A program made the position numbers and the translations under genes. Below the pieces are notes generated by a model that was not told the DNA's origin, did not search any database, and worked only from the letters and a program-made list of their open reading frames with translations. A stretch of 64,000 nucleotides of DNA, from NCBI RefSeq assembly GCF_018613415.1, contig NZ_JAGGQG010000002.1, positions 372,001 to 436,000 on the forward strand, in the 5' to 3' direction. This DNA is from Bacillus sp. ISL-18. GTDB taxonomy: Bacteria; Bacillota; Bacilli; Bacillales; Cytobacillaceae. Numbering within the stretch: position 1 is the first letter of the stretch; every line of letters begins with the position of its first letter. This document shows positions 49,005 through 57,895 of the stretch, piece after piece.

Positions 49005-50102
49005 ATGGCTAACAAGTTGAAAATAGGAATTATCGGCTGTGGTGGGATTGCTAATCAAAAACATATGCCTTCATTGGCAAAACTAAGTCATTTAGGAGAA
49101 ATGACTGCATTTTGCGACGTGGTTGAAGAAAGAGCGGTTAAAGCTGCACAGCAATTCGGCAGCGAAAAGTCAAAGGTTTATACCGATTATAAAGAGCTAT
49201 TACAGGATGACTCGATTTATGTGGTGCATGTCCTTACCCCAAATTTGCAACACTCCTTTATTACGATTGATGCTCTAGAAGCAGGAAAGCATGTTATGTG
49301 CGAGAAGCCAATGGCCATTAATTCGAAAGAAGCACAGGAAATGATAGACGCAGCTAACCGCACGGGTATGAAGCTGACAATAGGATACCAAAACCGTTTT
49401 CGTGATGATTCAGAGGTATTGTATAAGGCTTCAAGAGAAGGTGAATTTGGTGATATTTATTTCGCAAAGGCACATGCGATCCGAAGAAGAGCGGTTCCTA
49501 CATGGGGTGTATTTCTAGATGTAGAACAGCAAGGGGGAGGACCTTTAATTGATATTGGTACACATGCACTTGATTTGACTCTTTGGTGTATGGACAATTA
49601 TAAACCACAATCCGTAACAGGTTCTGTTTTCTATAAGCTTGCAGATAAGCATGAAGGTAATTTATTTGGTCCATGGGATCCGGAAACATTTAAAGTAGAA
49701 GATTCGGCTTTTGGCTTTATTAAGATGCAAAACGGAGCCACGATCATTCTTGAATGTGCATGGGCACTAAATACCACGGATGTTCGTGAGGCGATGACTT
49801 CGTTATGTGGTACTGAAGGCGGCGCAGAAATGAAAGCATTACCAAAATCACCTACAAGTGAGCTCGTTTTCAATAGCACGAAATTTGGAAAGCTGGTGGA
49901 AACCAAACCTGCGACCGGCGGGGGGATTGCCTATTTTGATGCTGGAGCGGAAGACCCTGGTGTAAAAGAGGCCAGACAGTGGCTTGAGTGTATTATTCAT
50001 GATACAGAACCACTAGTTAAACCAGAACAAGCATTAGTTGTCACACAGATTTTAGAGGCAATCTATACCTCGGCCAAGACAGGAAAAACAATCGAATTTT
50101 AA
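49005..50102 (+). CDS. Gfo/Idh/MocA-family dehydrogenase
   Basis: A 365-aa NAD(P)-dependent oxidoreductase with N-terminal Rossmann fold (GIIGCGGIANQKHMPSL, residues about 6-22), the family EKP motif (VMCEKPMAI, Lys near 100) and the GGGPLIDIGTHALDL segment with catalytic Asp/His (about 182-195). RRRAVPTWGVF is typical of sugar dehydrogenases of this family. TAGGGGAG lies before ATG 49005. It is in an operon with the preceding isomerase, so a keto-sugar is the likely product or substrate. Confidence 0.87.
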   Translation: MANKLKIGIIGCGGIANQKHMPSLAKLSHLGEMTAFCDVVEERAVKAAQQFGSEKSKVYTDYKELLQDDSIYVVHVLTPNLQHSFITIDALEAGKHVMCEKPMAINSKEAQEMIDAANRTGMKLTIGYQNRFRDDSEVLYKASREGEFGDIYFAKAHAIRRRAVPTWGVFLDVEQQGGGPLIDIGTHALDLTLWCMDNYKPQSVTGSVFYKLADKHEGNLFGPWDPETFKVEDSAFGFIKMQNGATIILECAWALNTTDVREAMTSLCGTEGGAEMKALPKSPTSELVFNSTKFGKLVETKPATGGGIAYFDAGAEDPGVKEARQWLECIIHDTEPLVKPEQALVVTQILEAIYTSAKTGKTIEF

Positions 50103-50116
50103 CCGAAAATAGAAAT

Positions 50117-50142
50117 GGGGGATTATTGAATCCTCCTTTTCT
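50117..50142 (+). terminator. Terminator-like hairpin after the dehydrogenase
   Basis: GGGGGATT-ATTG-AATCCTCC (one G-U) and TTTT. Weak, may allow readthrough to GH3. Confidence 0.5.
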
Positions 50143-50193
50143 CATTAAAGAATGCATATAAAAGCCATAACAATTAAAGGGGAGGGTTTTTGA

Positions 50194-52470
50194 ATGAAAG
50201 ACCATAAAACGATAATAGAAACAGAAGATCACATTAAATATATAGAAAATAATGATGGACCAACGTTAGGTTATTCCGAAACCTCCGGGGTAACCATCAT
50301 TGAAAAAGATGGTTATTTTTTTAAAGATTTAAACAAAGATGGAAAAATTGATAAGTATGAAGATTGGAGACTGACACCAGAGGAAAGGGCAAAGGACCTT
50401 GCGTCGAAAATGACAATTGAGCAAATTGCTGGACTCATGTTATATAGCAGGCATCAAGCGATACCAGCAGTAAGTCAGGGATGGTTTGCTGGTACGTATG
50501 GTGGTAAGTCCTACGAAGAAAGCGATGCAAAGCCATGGGATTTAACCGATGAACAAATCGAGTTTCTGTCTAAAGATAATTTGAGACATGTTCTGGTCAC
50601 TACCTTAGAAAATCCTGAAACTGCTGCACGCTGGAATAACAATATTCAGGCATTTGCAGAAGGAACAGGACTTGGTATTCCAGCAAACAATAGCTCTGAT
50701 CCACGGCATGGTTCAGATTCAAGTACTGAATTTAATGCGGGAGCAGGCGGTAAAATTTCCATGTGGCCTGAGCCGCTGGGTCTCGCAGCCACATTTAAAC
50801 CAGATATAGCAGAAAGATTTGGAGAAATTGCTTCAAAGGAGTATCGGGCACTAGGTATAACAACCGCCTTATCACCGCAAATTGATATCGCAACCGACCC
50901 CCGCTGGTTCCGTTTTAATGGGACCTTTGGGGAAGATTCACAGCTATCTGCCGATATGGCTCGTGGGTATGTGAACGGTTTTCAGGATTCAGCGGGGAGT
51001 AAAGAAATTGCAGAAGGCTGGGGTTATGACAGCGTCAATGCCATGGTAAAACATTGGCCCGGAGGCGGCTCAGGCGAGAGCGGAAGAGATGCTCACTATG
51101 GTTATGGGAAGTATGCCGTTTATCCAGGAGGTAATTTTGCAGAACATTTAATACCATTTACAAAAGGTGCCTTTAACTTAAAAGGTAAAACAAAAATGGC
51201 TTCTGCTGTAATGCCTTATTACACCATATCCGTTGATCAAGACCCGGTAAATGGAGAAAATGTCGGGAATTCTTATAACTCCTACTTAATAAATGAGTTG
51301 CTTCGAAAAAGATACGGTTATGATGGTGTGGTTTGTACAGATTGGGTTATCACGGCTGATGAACCGGAGAATATTGATACCTTTGTCGGAGGAAAGCCAT
51401 GGGGCGTCGAAAATCTGACCGTCGCTGAACGTCATTATAAATTAATCATGGCCGGAGTCGATCAATTTGGAGGGAATAATGAAGCCGGGCCCATTTTGGA
51501 AGCTTACCAAATGGGTGTCTCCGAACATGGTGAGGCATCTATGCGCAAGCGTTTTGAAGAATCGGCCGTACGATTATTAAAAAATATTTTCCGTCTAGGT
51601 CTTTTTGAAAATCCATATTTGAAAGTAGACCAAACTGTTCAAGAAGTCGGAAAACCTGAGTATATGCAGGAAGGATATGATGTACAGCTTAAATCCATCG
51701 TGATGCTGAAAAACAAGAATAGCATTCTGCCATTAACTAAGGAAAAGGTTGTCTATATTCCTAAAAAGTATACACCTGCAGGTAGTGATTGGTTTGGTCA
51801 TCCAACCCCTGAAAAATTCGAATATCCAGTTAGTGTCGAAGTGGCAAAGAAATATTTCAAGGTGACAGATAACCCAGATGAAGCCGATTTTGGTCTGGCT
51901 TTTATTAGTACACCAAAATCCGGAACAGGTTATAGCCACGAGGACTTGAAGGACGGCGGAAATGGATATGTACCAATCAGTCTTCAGTACAAACCTTATA
52001 CAGCGACTTATGCCCGAGAACAAAGTCTTGCTGGAGATGAGCGTCCGAGTGACGTTTTAAACCGATCGTATAAAGGAAAAACAGTGACCCCAAGTAATAC
52101 AACGGACCTCGATATGGTGTTAGATACAGTGGAAGCCATGAATGGGAAACCGGTTGTAGTGTCGCTGCTGTTATCCAACCCGACCATCGTAGAAGAATTT
52201 GAAGGGAAAGTAGATGTGATTATTACGAATTTTGGGGTCCAAGATCAAGCGATTTTTGACATTTTAACAGGCAGAGCAGAGCCGTCTGGCCTTTTGCCAA
52301 TGCAAATGCCTGCGAACATGAAAACTGTCGAAGAACAACTCGAAGATGTTGCACACGACATGGAATGTCATCTGGACTCTGAAGGACATATTTACGATTT
52401 TGCTTACGGTCTAAATTGGGCTGGTAAGATTCAGGATGATAGAACAGAAAAATATCAAATTACTAAATAA
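50194..52470 (+). CDS. GH3 beta-glucosidase-like enzyme with EF-hand-type loop
   Basis: A 758-aa cytoplasmic GH3 enzyme. The nucleophile is Asp383 (GVVCTDWV); ARRWNN-like AARWNNNIQ, NNSSDPRHGSD, KHWPGGGSGESGRD and a GH3_C half (about 480-750) are visible. Residues 45-56 (DLNKDGKIDKYE) fit a perfect 12-residue EF-hand loop just before the catalytic domain. This trait occurs in a GH3 branch and suggests a calcium site. AAGGGGAGGG precedes ATG 50194. No signal peptide. Probably hydrolyses beta-glucosides or xylosides from imported glycans; exact substrate unknown. Confidence 0.85.
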   Translation: MKDHKTIIETEDHIKYIENNDGPTLGYSETSGVTIIEKDGYFFKDLNKDGKIDKYEDWRLTPEERAKDLASKMTIEQIAGLMLYSRHQAIPAVSQGWFAGTYGGKSYEESDAKPWDLTDEQIEFLSKDNLRHVLVTTLENPETAARWNNNIQAFAEGTGLGIPANNSSDPRHGSDSSTEFNAGAGGKISMWPEPLGLAATFKPDIAERFGEIASKEYRALGITTALSPQIDIATDPRWFRFNGTFGEDSQLSADMARGYVNGFQDSAGSKEIAEGWGYDSVNAMVKHWPGGGSGESGRDAHYGYGKYAVYPGGNFAEHLIPFTKGAFNLKGKTKMASAVMPYYTISVDQDPVNGENVGNSYNSYLINELLRKRYGYDGVVCTDWVITADEPENIDTFVGGKPWGVENLTVAERHYKLIMAGVDQFGGNNEAGPILEAYQMGVSEHGEASMRKRFEESAVRLLKNIFRLGLFENPYLKVDQTVQEVGKPEYMQEGYDVQLKSIVMLKNKNSILPLTKEKVVYIPKKYTPAGSDWFGHPTPEKFEYPVSVEVAKKYFKVTDNPDEADFGLAFISTPKSGTGYSHEDLKDGGNGYVPISLQYKPYTATYAREQSLAGDERPSDVLNRSYKGKTVTPSNTTDLDMVLDTVEAMNGKPVVVSLLLSNPTIVEEFEGKVDVIITNFGVQDQAIFDILTGRAEPSGLLPMQMPANMKTVEEQLEDVAHDMECHLDSEGHIYDFAYGLNWAGKIQDDRTEKYQITK

Positions 52471-52568
52471 ATCGTATGCTTTTTGTAAAATCTTGTGAAA
52501 ATGGTTTCAGTGTTATATGAGCATTTTATTGTGAAATTAATAATTTTTTATCTTGAGGAGGAAATAAA

Positions 52569-54119
52569 ATGGCCAAAAAATTCGTTTGTTCAACCACTGA
52601 ACCTATCGTTCATACAAAAGCGGGAAAACTTCGAGGGTTTATTTTAGACGGTACCTACACCTTTCATGGAATTAAGTATGCAGATGCAAAGAGATTCCAG
52701 ATGCCCGCCCCGGTTGAGCCTTGGGAGGGAGTGAAGGATGCACTTTCCTATGGGTACGTATGTCCCATGCTTTCGCAGGAAGTTCCATTAGGTGAAATTA
52801 TGGTTCCACACCGTTATTGGCCGAAGGATGAAAACTGTCAGTATCTGAATGTATGGACACAGACTATAAGTCCTGATGCAAAAAAGCCTGTAATGGTTTG
52901 GCTTCACGGAGGAGGTTTCGCAGCTGGTTCGTCTATTGAGCAGGTAGCTTATGATGGCGAAAACATGAGCAAATACGGCGATGTAGTTGTTGTTTCTATT
53001 AACCACCGTCTCAATATACTTGGTTACATGGATTTATCCCCTTTTGGAGAGAAATATGCCAATTCAGCCAATGTGGGAAGTGCTGATATGGTAGCAGCCC
53101 TAAGGTGGGTACATGACAATATTGCAAACTTCGGAGGGGATCCGGAGAATGTCACCCTCTTTGGCCAGTCCGGCGGAGGTATGAAGGTGTGGTCCTTAAT
53201 GCAGACACCAAGTGCAGAAGGATTATTCCATAAAGGGATCATCCAGAGTGGACTGCTTGACGGCTTTTTGAACTCTCCAAAAACTGACGGGACACATATC
53301 GTAAATGCCTTGCTGAAGGAACTTGGTTTTGCCGAAGGTGAGGTAGGAAAACTGGAAACAGTACCTTATGACCTTATGGCTTCAGCTTACAATAAAGTTT
53401 GTCCAGAAATTGCGAGACAGGGACTCTATGTGGGCGGTAATCCTGTTCCAAATGACTTTTATCTTGGAGATCCACGGGTTGTAGGCTTTACTGAGCATGC
53501 CAGGACCATTCCGGTTTTAATTGGAACCGTCTTTGGCGAGTTTGCTTTTGGACCTGGTGTACCACATAAATACGACCTCTTTGATGATGAGATTAAACCA
53601 ATGATTGTTGAGAAATATGGAGAGTCTTCCGAAGAATTGATCAATTTGTTTAAGGCTGCTTATCCAAACAAGAACCTTACTGATCTACTTGCACTGGATT
53701 CCATGTTCCGTTCTCCAACCAAGGATTTTATTGAGAAGAAAGCAATTCATGAAGAAGCACCTATTTTCTCTTTCATGTTTGCCTTTGAGTTCCCTTATGA
53801 TGATGGAAAACCTGCGTGGCATTGCTCTGAGATTCCTTTTGTATTCCACAATACAGATAAAGTTCCAATTTGCAATGTACCAGACTTTTCAGACAAGCTT
53901 GAGGATCAGATTTTCCAAGCATGGATTCATTTTGCCAAAAGCGGTAATCCCAATCATCAGGGACTTCCTGAGTGGTCAGCGTGCAAGCCAAGAGATGAAG
54001 CTACCATGATTTTCGACGAAAACTGTGAAGTAAAACATAACTATGATAATAAACTAATAGACTTACATCTTAAGGCAGCGCCTAAATTTATGTTTGGAGA
54101 GGAAACTGTGCTCCATTAA
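52569..54119 (+). CDS. Carboxylesterase, type B family
   Basis: A 516-aa alpha/beta-hydrolase of the carboxylesterase B family. The oxyanion segment WLHGGGFAAGS (about 110-122), nucleophile Ser201 (FGQSGGG), the Glu near residue 325 and the C-terminal His near residue 420 (WHCSEIPFVF) are visible. It cleaves esters of lipophilic or aromatic acids, for example acylated glycosides. GAGGAGG precedes ATG 52569. The 98 bp before it hold a cre-like GTGAAAATGGTTTCA (52495-52509) with TG in place of the CG core. A strong terminator follows. Confidence 0.85.
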   Translation: MAKKFVCSTTEPIVHTKAGKLRGFILDGTYTFHGIKYADAKRFQMPAPVEPWEGVKDALSYGYVCPMLSQEVPLGEIMVPHRYWPKDENCQYLNVWTQTISPDAKKPVMVWLHGGGFAAGSSIEQVAYDGENMSKYGDVVVVSINHRLNILGYMDLSPFGEKYANSANVGSADMVAALRWVHDNIANFGGDPENVTLFGQSGGGMKVWSLMQTPSAEGLFHKGIIQSGLLDGFLNSPKTDGTHIVNALLKELGFAEGEVGKLETVPYDLMASAYNKVCPEIARQGLYVGGNPVPNDFYLGDPRVVGFTEHARTIPVLIGTVFGEFAFGPGVPHKYDLFDDEIKPMIVEKYGESSEELINLFKAAYPNKNLTDLLALDSMFRSPTKDFIEKKAIHEEAPIFSFMFAFEFPYDDGKPAWHCSEIPFVFHNTDKVPICNVPDFSDKLEDQIFQAWIHFAKSGNPNHQGLPEWSACKPRDEATMIFDENCEVKHNYDNKLIDLHLKAAPKFMFGEETVLH

Positions 54120-54240
54120 TATTAAGATAAAAGTTGATCAACTGGTCCGTCGATATTAATAAAAATTTACATGTAACTAAAAATAAATTATTTGAAGAAG
54201 CAACATAATTGAATGACTTTTAATGAGGTTTATTGATAAT

Positions 54241-54277
54241 AAAAAGACTCTTTCCATTTTTGTGGAAAGAGTCTTTT
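54241..54277 (+). terminator. Strong Rho-independent terminator after the carboxylesterase
   Basis: A perfect stem of about 16 bp (AAAAAGACTCTTTCCA / TGGAAAGAGTCTTTTT) with a short loop. Confidence 0.92.
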
Positions 54278-54278
54278 T

Positions 54279-54411
54279 ATATGTGCGCTTGCATGGGTAT
54301 TATCTTGGTGGTGAAAGTCCACTACAGGATTGGCAGTTTGAAAAGTTTATAAAAGATAAGATTATTAAGGAGAAGCAAAAACAATATGATAAGTGGTTGA
54401 AACTGCAATAA
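54279..54411 (+). pseudogene. 3' remnant of an unidentified gene
   Basis: A frame of about 40 codons with a coding-like end (HGYYLGGESPLQDWQFEKF followed by a Lys-rich segment and a stop) closes at 54411, six bases before its own terminator. It opens through the preceding terminator hairpin and has no ribosome binding site. It is probably the tail of a gene whose start was lost. Family not recognised. Confidence 0.35.
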
Positions 54412-54417
54412 TCCATA

Positions 54418-54455
54418 AAGGGCAAGGGGGCAATCGATTGCTCCCTTGCCTTTTT
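54418..54455 (+). terminator. Rho-independent terminator after the remnant
   Basis: GGCAAGGG / CCCTTGCC stem around a loop that has its own ATCGAT dyad, then five T. Confidence 0.85.
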
Positions 54456-54562
54456 ATGATATTAAAAGTATTAGAGAGAGGGATCTTATCTTTTAAAAAA
54501 AATATATCTGAATTTTTAAAACTGGTATTGCAAGAATATATTCCCTGTAGTAACATAAGAAT

Positions 54563-54600
54563 GTAAATCATATATATGATTTACAATCACATATGTGATT
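54563..54600. promoter_or_regulatory. Two adjacent palindromes before the iclR gene
   Basis: A perfect 22-bp palindrome (54563-54584, half GTAAATCATAT) and a perfect 16-bp palindrome AATCACATATGTGATT (54585-54600). Both fit AATCAYATATRTGATT, centres 19 bp apart. They lie directly before the IclR ribosome binding site and are likely autoregulatory operators. Confidence 0.6.
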
Positions 54601-54620
54601 TAAGAGAGGAGGGGGGATGG

Positions 54621-55373
54621 ATGTCTGTCAAATCAGCAGAACGGGTGTTAAGGGTATTTGAGCTGCTTTCACTGTATCCAGAGGGATTAACAATCAAGGA
54701 AATAAGTGAAGCTCTTTCCATTCCACAAAGCAGCACCTCTGGGTTAATTGAAACATTGCTAACAAACAGGTACTTGACTGCAGATGCCTTTAGAAAATAT
54801 AACCTGGGTCCCAAACTGGTTCAACTTGGGAATATAGCAATGGATTCCTTGGATATTTCTTCACAAGGAACGCCTTATCTTAAACAGTTGATGGAAGAAG
54901 TGCAGGAGACCGTCTTTATGGCAATGCTTGAGGGTTCCGAATTGGTTTATCTAGTAAAACTAAGCAGTAATCGTTCGATACGTACCACTGCAGAACCTGG
55001 AAAAAGCAAGCCTTTGTACTGTACTGGATTAGGAAAGGCTTTTTTATCATTTCTTCCACCGAATAAGAAGGAAGAAATGATTAGTCAACTGAAACTTGAG
55101 CCCATCACCCAAAAGACAATCACTAATAAAGAGTCCTTATTGCAGCAGCTGGAATTGTTTGCTCAACAGGGTTATTCCATTGATGACGAAGAGAATGAGG
55201 AAGGCCTGTATTGCCTTGCTGCACCTGTATATGGGGTGAACCATACCATTCAGGCAGCAATCAGTGTGGCAGGTCCGAAAGAAAGAATGCTAAAACAAAG
55301 GGGAATTATCCTAGAGAAGCTGTTGGAAACTTCTATCAAAATATCAAATAGTCTGGGTTACGGATCCATCTGA
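54621..55373 (+). CDS. IclR-family transcriptional regulator of the galactonate operon
   Basis: A 250-aa regulator. N-terminal winged helix (SVKSAERVLRVFELLSLYPE, LTIKEISEALSIPQSSTSGLIETL, residues 1-65), then the IclR effector domain (about 80-245) with GKAFLSFLPPN-type and YSIDDEENEEGLYCLAAPV motifs. ATG 54621 is set by GAGGAGGGGGG just upstream; an in-frame ATG at 54576 lies within the palindromes and is rejected. IclR proteins such as KdgR sense aldonate or uronate intermediates, which fits the DgoD/DgoK/aldolase operon downstream. Confidence 0.88.
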   Translation: MSVKSAERVLRVFELLSLYPEGLTIKEISEALSIPQSSTSGLIETLLTNRYLTADAFRKYNLGPKLVQLGNIAMDSLDISSQGTPYLKQLMEEVQETVFMAMLEGSELVYLVKLSSNRSIRTTAEPGKSKPLYCTGLGKAFLSFLPPNKKEEMISQLKLEPITQKTITNKESLLQQLELFAQQGYSIDDEENEEGLYCLAAPVYGVNHTIQAAISVAGPKERMLKQRGIILEKLLETSIKISNSLGYGSI

Positions 55374-55420
55374 ATCCAATAGTAGAAAATATTTCTGCAA
55401 TATAATTATGGTTTATATCT

Positions 55421-55529
55421 AAACGAATTACAGTAAGAAATTTTTTTTGAAAAATTAATTACTACTAAAAAAATTTTTTTAAATCTATTGTAATTCGTTT
55501 TTCTCTAGCATATAATGAAAACGCTAACA
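55421..55529 (+). promoter_or_regulatory. Promoter, perfect cre and 12-bp inverted arms of the galactonate operon
   Basis: TTGTAA (55488-55493), 17 bp, TATAAT (55511-55516). ATGAAAACGCTAACA (55515-55529) is a 15/15 cre match. AAACGAATTACA (55421-55432) and TGTAATTCGTTT (55489-55500) are perfect inverted arms 56 bp apart, the right arm lying over the -35. They may be a pair of regulator sites bridged by a loop. Confidence 0.65.
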
Positions 55530-55571
55530 AGGTTCACAATCTTTAGTATATTAAAAATAAGGGGGAAGATT

Positions 55572-56897
55572 ATGAAAAAGAGTTTGGTAGGTTTTAAGAA
55601 GGCTGCTGGGTTTCTTGCGTTAGCGGTAGGGATTAGTGCTTCACTGGCGGGCTGCAGCGGAGGTTCGGAGACATCCTCTGGTTCAAATTCATCCAATAAG
55701 TCTGAGAAAAAAGTACAGGAAATTCGAGTAGTCGCAGCCAACCACCCATGGACAGAATCTATTAAAAAGATGCTGCCAGAGTTTGAAAAAGAGACTGGTA
55801 TAAAAGTGAAAGTAGATAGCTACTTTGAGGACCAGCTAACACAAAAAACAGCTGTAGAGTTTGCTTCAAACTCTAAGAACATCGATGTAGTCATGTTCCG
55901 TCCGCTTCAAGACGGAAAGATGTTCCATAAGAGCGGGTACTTTGCCGATATGACAGGTTATGTTTCAAAAGAAAAGGGATACACGGATGATTTCATTCCG
56001 TCCTCTTTAGGCAGTGTAAAGGATGGCGAAAAGCTATTTGGATTACCGCTTGTAACGGAAACGGAAGTTCTTTACTACCGTAAGGACCTTTTAGAAAAGG
56101 CCGGTTTAGAGGTTCCGAAAACACTTGAAGAACTTGAAAAGGCAGCTAAGCAATTAAATGATCCTTCTAAAGGTGTATCTGGGTTTGTTGCACGTGGTAA
56201 AAGGGCTGCTGCTGTGACTCAGTTCTCCAGCTTCCTATATGGATTTGGCGGCGACTTCATGAAGGATGGAAAATCGTCACTGACTTCTCCTGAAGCGATC
56301 GAAGCCTTTAATTATTATGGAAATCTGTTAAATAAATATGGACCAAAAGGTACTTTAAACATGAGCTGGCCAGAGGCAATGGCGGTGTTTACTCAAGGAA
56401 AAGCAGCGTTCTATACAGATGCTTCCTCTTTATTCACAAATGCAACGGATCCAGCTAAATCACAGGTTGCAGACAAGGTCGGATTTGCTCCATTCCCAGC
56501 TGGACCAAATGGTGCCAAGCCTTATAATGTTACTTCTTGGGCACTTGGTATTGGTGCGAACTCTGAAAAGAAGGATGCGGCATGGCAGTTTATTAAGTGG
56601 GTAGAAAGCAAAGAAATGGTTATGAAGCTTCAAACAGAAGGAAATCCTGGTGCACGTATCTCTGTCTGGGAATCTTCAGAAGGAACGGCGAAATTCCCGA
56701 AAGATTTAGCAGAGGCGATTGCTGCCAATGGCGGGGAGAAAGGTGTGCCTTATGATCGTCCAGTTGTTATCAATGTAGGAAATGCACGAGACACCATCGG
56801 TGATGTTATTCTAGCAGCCATTGAAGGAAAAGATGTAAAGACAGCTGCAGAAAAAGCAGATGGAGAATTCCAAAAAATTCTTGAAAGCGAAAAATAA
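55572..56897 (+). CDS. Carbohydrate ABC transporter substrate-binding lipoprotein
   Basis: A 441-aa lipoprotein of the family-1 solute-binding class. Signal peptide with lipobox SLAGC (Cys near residue 28), a Ser/Asn-rich linker, then a bilobed fold beginning EIRVVAANHPWTESIKKMLPEFEK with a GLPLVTETEVLYYRKDLLEKAG strand typical of sugar-binding proteins. GGGGGAAG precedes ATG 55572. It is the first gene of the operon and is separated from the permeases by an attenuating hairpin. The cargo is probably D-galactonate or a galactonate-containing compound, from context. Confidence 0.87.
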   Translation: MKKSLVGFKKAAGFLALAVGISASLAGCSGGSETSSGSNSSNKSEKKVQEIRVVAANHPWTESIKKMLPEFEKETGIKVKVDSYFEDQLTQKTAVEFASNSKNIDVVMFRPLQDGKMFHKSGYFADMTGYVSKEKGYTDDFIPSSLGSVKDGEKLFGLPLVTETEVLYYRKDLLEKAGLEVPKTLEELEKAAKQLNDPSKGVSGFVARGKRAAAVTQFSSFLYGFGGDFMKDGKSSLTSPEAIEAFNYYGNLLNKYGPKGTLNMSWPEAMAVFTQGKAAFYTDASSLFTNATDPAKSQVADKVGFAPFPAGPNGAKPYNVTSWALGIGANSEKKDAAWQFIKWVESKEMVMKLQTEGNPGARISVWESSEGTAKFPKDLAEAIAANGGEKGVPYDRPVVINVGNARDTIGDVILAAIEGKDVKTAAEKADGEFQKILESEK

Positions 56898-56917
56898 GTC
56901 GATGTAACCTAATTCTT

Positions 56918-56974
56918 AACGGCTTTCGGTGAGCCATCTGGGTTTTATCTACCGGAGGGCTCTCTGAGGCCGTT
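56918..56974 (+). other. Imperfect hairpin between binding protein and permease genes
   Basis: AACGGC / GCCGTT and, further in, GAGCC / GGCTC form a two-part stem. It lacks a T-run. It may limit downstream expression so that binding protein exceeds permeases. Confidence 0.45.
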
Positions 56975-57016
56975 TGTCTTAGGTCCAGCCACGACCTGGT
57001 AAGGAGGAACAGAAAA

Positions 57017-57895
57017 ATGACAAACTGGATTGATCGTAACATCAAGTGGGTTTTTACTATGCCAGCTGTGATTTTTGTAGCGCTCATGATGGTTATGCCT
57101 GTGGGCTATACCTTTTGGCTGAGTTTTCATGATTGGAATATGTCAAACATTACTCCCCCTTTGTGGGTAGCGTTTCAAAATTATACAGAGCTTTTTCATG
57201 ACGAACTTTTTATAAAATCTTTGAAACTAATGTTCTACTTTACTATTGCCTCCGTCGCAATTGAAACGGTACTCGGAGTGGGCCTTGCCATCTTGATGAA
57301 CCAGAATATTGTTGGAAAAGGAATTGTAAAGACCTTATTCCTGCTGCCAATGGTGGCAACCCCTGTTGCAGTAGGGTTAATCTGGGTATTGATATATGAG
57401 CCAAACATTGGGATTGCGAATGTTTTTTTACATAAGTTAGGGTTGCCAGGACAAGAATGGCTAACATCCCAAAATCTTGTCATGCCTTCGTTAATCTTCA
57501 TTGATGTTTGGGAATGGACACCAATGATCGCATTAATCGTGCTTGCGGGTCTAGTATCCCTGCCGAAGGACCCCTATGAAGCAGCGATGATTGATGGAGC
57601 GAATACATGGCAATCGTTTAGCAAAATTACGCTTCCTCTTCTAAAGCCAACACTTTACTCTGCTATCTTACTTAGAATGATTGATGCGTTAAAAACCTTT
57701 GATATTATTTATGCAACCACACAAGGTGGACCAGGTACGTCATCGCAAACCATTAACATTTACGGATATGTCTTAGGGTTCCAATACTTTAAAATTGGTC
57801 AGGCTTCGGCCCTGCTGATGGTCTTCTTTGTGATTGTTCTATCCATCAGTATCTTTACAATCCTATTACGGAAAAGAGCGGGGGTAAACCTATGA
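57017..57895 (+). CDS. Sugar ABC transporter permease (MalF/UgpA type)
   Basis: A 292-aa six-helix permease. The EAA loop EAAMIDGANTWQSFSKITLPLLKP has the expected E-A-A---G-------I-LP pattern (about residues 190-212). AAGGAGGA precedes ATG 57017. Its stop overlaps the start of the next permease (ATGA). No ATPase is encoded in the operon, so a shared MsmX-type ATPase is probably used, as usual in Bacillus. Confidence 0.88.
   Translation: MTNWIDRNIKWVFTMPAVIFVALMMVMPVGYTFWLSFHDWNMSNITPPLWVAFQNYTELFHDELFIKSLKLMFYFTIASVAIETVLGVGLAILMNQNIVGKGIVKTLFLLPMVATPVAVGLIWVLIYEPNIGIANVFLHKLGLPGQEWLTSQNLVMPSLIFIDVWEWTPMIALIVLAGLVSLPKDPYEAAMIDGANTWQSFSKITLPLLKPTLYSAILLRMIDALKTFDIIYATTQGGPGTSSQTINIYGYVLGFQYFKIGQASALLMVFFVIVLSISIFTILLRKRAGVNL

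Noticed and set aside
54279-54330. Group II intron or riboswitch, suggested by GGTGGTGAAAGTCCAC
   Set aside because: Only this short stretch resembles such RNAs; no domain V, paired regions or reverse transcriptase was found.
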